Assembly: GCA_022447405.1 (NCBI GenBank)
Contig: JAKVCE010000048.1
Span: 1-10,338 of the forward strand
From: Planctomycetota bacterium
Lineage (GTDB): Bacteria > Planctomycetota > UBA1135 > GCA-002686595
Direction: 5' to 3'
DNA length: 10,338 nt
Part shown: one piece after another, positions 8,757-10,338 of the stretch
How positions within the stretch are numbered: position 1 is the stretch's first letter
Layout: every line of letters starts with the position of its first letter
Notes under the pieces: generated by a model
Told to the model about the DNA's origin: nothing
The model's input: the letters and a program-made list of their open reading frames with translations, nothing else
Databases searched by the model: none
Made by a program: the position numbers and the translations under genes

Positions 8757-9457
8757 GCCCTCTCTCGCTCGGCTCAACCCTTGTGACGGGCCTCATCATC
8801 GATCGTCTGAGGCGTGAGCCTGTCTTGCTGCAGCTGCCTCAGGTGTACACCTTGATCGCGCCTTCGACCTCTCAAGGAGCCGCTTCGCTGGACGCGATGA
8901 AGCGGCGTCTGCCCGGAAAGAACTACGGCACAGCGGCGGGAGATCTGCGCGCCTTCTGGGAGATGATTCGCTCGGAGGAGCTCCCTCAGGGCGTGGACTC
9001 AGCCCTCGTGTTAGAGGCGACACGAGACGTCTTCTATCGATGCCAGGTAGGTGATGAGTCTGTGGACACGAAGGTCGTCCGAGGTGGAAGTCACCAGACG
9101 CTGGTCTTAGGCGGGGTCGCGCGAGAGCTGATGCGCGAGATCGAGGCGGCCTTTCAGGGAGAGGAGGAGCCGGCGCTGTTCTGCGGTCACTCTTTCAGCG
9201 CGCCGCTCATCACCAGCTGCAATGTCAGCGGAGACCCTCTGGGCTCGATCACAGATGAGGACCGCGCGAAAGACTTCATCCGGCAGCGCGGCGTGGGGCT
9301 CTGGGTGCGGAGCCCTGAAGAGGCGGGCGAGAGCGGCTCCTATCCGATCTTGGATCTAGGCGCAGACGGGATCCGTATCGGACGTGAAGGACCTGGTCTC
9401 GAGCGCATCCTGCGCCGTATGCCAGCGGGCGCGGTGAGGGATCGTGAAGCCGGCTAG
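8753..9457 (+). CDS. Divergent YrdC/Sua5-like domain protein
   Basis: 234 residues from GTG 8753, translationally coupled to the isomerase. The pattern follows the YrdC/Sua5 fold, whose known members bind ATP and form threonylcarbamoyl-AMP for tRNA modification. VYTLIAPSTSQGAASLDAMKRRLPGKNYG (31-59) lies where the family has its VYGL and KxRP segments. APLITSCNVSGDPLG (150-164) matches the 'PSANxSG' or 'TSxNxSG' motif. A late segment, SYPILDLGADGIRIGREG (196-213), matches 'STVVDLT...RxGAI'. The match is divergent: the start lacks the usual TETVYGLG, and the middle (KVVRGGSHQTLVLGG) is unusual. A housekeeping TsaC role is therefore doubtful; it may have been recruited to another carbamoyl- or adenylate-forming reaction linked to the isomerase. 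It is cytosolic with no signal peptide. The gene call is firm, the fold moderately so, and the function unknown. Confidence 0.75.
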   Translation: MSPLSLGSTLVTGLIIDRLRREPVLLQLPQVYTLIAPSTSQGAASLDAMKRRLPGKNYGTAAGDLRAFWEMIRSEELPQGVDSALVLEATRDVFYRCQVGDESVDTKVVRGGSHQTLVLGGVARELMREIEAAFQGEEEPALFCGHSFSAPLITSCNVSGDPLGSITDEDRAKDFIRQRGVGLWVRSPEEAGESGSYPILDLGADGIRIGREGPGLERILRRMPAGAVRDREAG

Positions 9458-9509
9458 ATGTGGCGCGCGCTTCATGAGGGCTTGAGTTAGCTCAGCTCCT
9501 ACAAATAAA

Positions 9510-9542
9510 GAGGCGGGACCCGGTTTACCCGGGCCCCGCCTC
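9510..9542 (-). terminator. Intrinsic terminator for the small exported-protein gene
   Basis: GAGGCGGG (9510-9517) pairs with CCCGCCTC (9535-9542), and CCCGG with CCGGG inside, separated by one A/C mismatch, with loop TTTAC. On the minus strand the stem is followed by TTTATTTG, a good U-rich tail. It lies 60 bases after the stop at 9602. It could also help stop plus-strand transcripts from the isomerase operon. Confidence 0.7.
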
Positions 9543-9555
9543 CTCTCTCTGGAGT

Positions 9556-9590
9556 CCTCCGCATTGGAGTGCAATGCGAAGGAGGCTTTT
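9556..9590 (+). terminator. Intrinsic terminator for the isomerase/YrdC-like operon
   Basis: CGCATTG (9560-9566) pairs with CAATGCG (9572-9578) around a five-base loop, extended by CCTC/GAGG across a three-base bulge. CTTTT (9586-9590) follows on the plus strand. It lies about 100 bases after the stop at 9457, and the minus-strand side has no U tract. Confidence 0.7.
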
Positions 9591-9601
9591 GTGTGTGCGT
9601 G

Positions 9602-10102
9602 TTAGATAGGGCGGCGGATGCGGCGGCGGAGGTCAGTGACCTCATCCACTACAGGATCCTCTGCCGGGGGAGGGACACCTACATCAAGCGCTCGAGCGCA
9701 AGCGGGGAGCGAGACATGGGCGGCGATCGAGGGAGGGAGCAGAGTCCCAGAGGCCTCCGCGCTCTCGAGGGCGTCCTCTTGAGCGAAGACCAAGACTGCA
9801 CCAGGGCTCCGGAGCGGGAGCGCACCGGTGCTCTGGAGCTTGCCAGCGCCGAGGCTCGTGACCTCGAGCCAGTGATCGTTGAGGCTTTGGGCCGGGAAGG
9901 GGAACGCGAGGGTGCCTTGCGCAGGGAGCGCGAGGTGCAGGACCGCCGCGCGGTCGGAGCTCGCGAAGCTCACGACAAGGGTCCCTCTCGAGAGGTTCCG
10001 GGCCTCGAGCGTGTGCTCGGTGATGTTGCAGCTGAAGATGAGGGGCTCGGGGCTGGCCTCAGGAGCTGTTGCGAGAGAGAGTAGGAGGCTGGGGAGGAGC
10101 AT
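9602..10102 (-). CDS. Small predicted exported protein of unknown function
   Basis: 166 residues from ATG 10102, with AGGA seven bases upstream. An in-frame start at 10198 is less likely, since it would place the hydrophobic leader 32 residues into the protein. Residues 1-13 (MLLPSLLLSLATA) look like a short signal peptide, although a positive charge at the start is missing. The rest is rich in beta-forming stretches: LIFSCNITEHTLEARN, GTLVVSFASS, AAVLHLALPAQGTLAF, WLEVTSLGAG, GAVLVFAQED. This suggests a small beta-sandwich. The C-terminus is proline-acidic, then basic (VPPPAEDPVVDE, then LRRRIRRPI). Two cysteines (24 and about 135) could pair outside the cell. I recognise no family. It converges on the isomerase operon and has its own terminator. 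The frame has coherent codon use and a good start site, which supports a real gene. Confidence 0.7.
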   Translation of the reverse strand: MLLPSLLLSLATAPEASPEPLIFSCNITEHTLEARNLSRGTLVVSFASSDRAAVLHLALPAQGTLAFPFPAQSLNDHWLEVTSLGAGKLQSTGALPLRSPGAVLVFAQEDALESAEASGTLLPPSIAAHVSLPACARALDVGVPPPAEDPVVDEVTDLRRRIRRPI

Positions 10103-10338
10103 GTTGTCTTCCTTCTTGAGGGGGAGGAGGTCCCCCGGGAAGACAGCTATCGACATCACATGGTCAGCGCTTGAGGGCGCTAGAGCCCGTCCCCGCATGC
10201 GGGACAGGCGCTCGTGGATCGGGCGGCTAGCGTGCAGGGAGAGCCCCTGGACGCCGCAGGCTTAGTTGCACGTAAGCCCCTTTAAATAAGGCACTTATGT
10301 GGAATTGTGTGCCTAGGGAGTGATCTAGAGCGCCCCTC
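10103..10338. other. Gene-free region upstream of the small exported-protein gene
   Basis: No gene is visible from 10103 to the right edge. It holds a perfect 12-base palindrome, CCCGCATGCGGG (10192-10203), within a longer imperfect inverted repeat. There is also an AT-rich island at about 10272-10310 (CCCCTTTAAATAAGGCAC). The island is the likeliest place for the promoter of the minus-strand gene, but no clear -35/-10 pair can be assigned. Confidence 0.4.

Noticed and set aside
10103..10198. Upstream in-frame start at 10198 for the small exported protein
   Set aside because: It would put the hydrophobic leader inside the protein; ATG 10102 has AGGA at seven bases.

Overview
This is a high-GC window (roughly 65% by eye) carrying seven protein genes and no RNA genes, mobile elements or CRISPR. 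The best clue to the source is the pair of secreted repeat proteins at 1617-5671. Their shared C-terminal module (a CPC...GC cluster, FGDGLRCAG, YQYWYR and a final TWG) is, from recall, typical of large-genome marine Planctomycetota. That assignment is inference; no rRNA or marker gene confirms it.

Layout. The left three quarters reads on the minus strand. In transcription order: a methyltransferase-like/APH-kinase-like fusion (6024-7769); a 749-residue secreted protein with four pre-peptidase-C-like beta-sandwich repeats (3422-5671); a shorter secreted paralogue (1617-3167); and the start of a large membrane-anchored protein that leaves the window at base 1. The last looks like a fusion of two uncharacterised families, TIGR03546 and TIGR03545, usually encoded side by side. 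Hairpins after the fusion enzyme and after the 749-residue protein suggest separate transcription units; the gap before the TIGR03545-like gene is only 63 bases and has no clear terminator.

On the plus strand, 7983-9457 is a tight two-gene operon with a GTGA overlap: a maleate isomerase-type member of the Asp/Glu racemase superfamily, then a divergent YrdC/Sua5-like protein. It is divergent from the fusion enzyme across a 213-base gap. It converges on a small minus-strand exported protein (9602-10102), with two strong hairpins between them, one suited to each strand.

How the genes fit together. The secreted proteins form one theme: exported, cysteine- and Asp/Asn-rich, sharing a repeat and a C-terminal module that may be a surface or sorting domain. 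The isomerase/YrdC-like pair is a second, metabolic theme with no pathway neighbours here. The most unusual items are the TIGR03546-TIGR03545 fusion, the isomerase/YrdC coupling, the methyltransferase/kinase fusion with altered kinase residues, and the shared C-terminal module. No complete new system with a demonstrable mechanism is visible.
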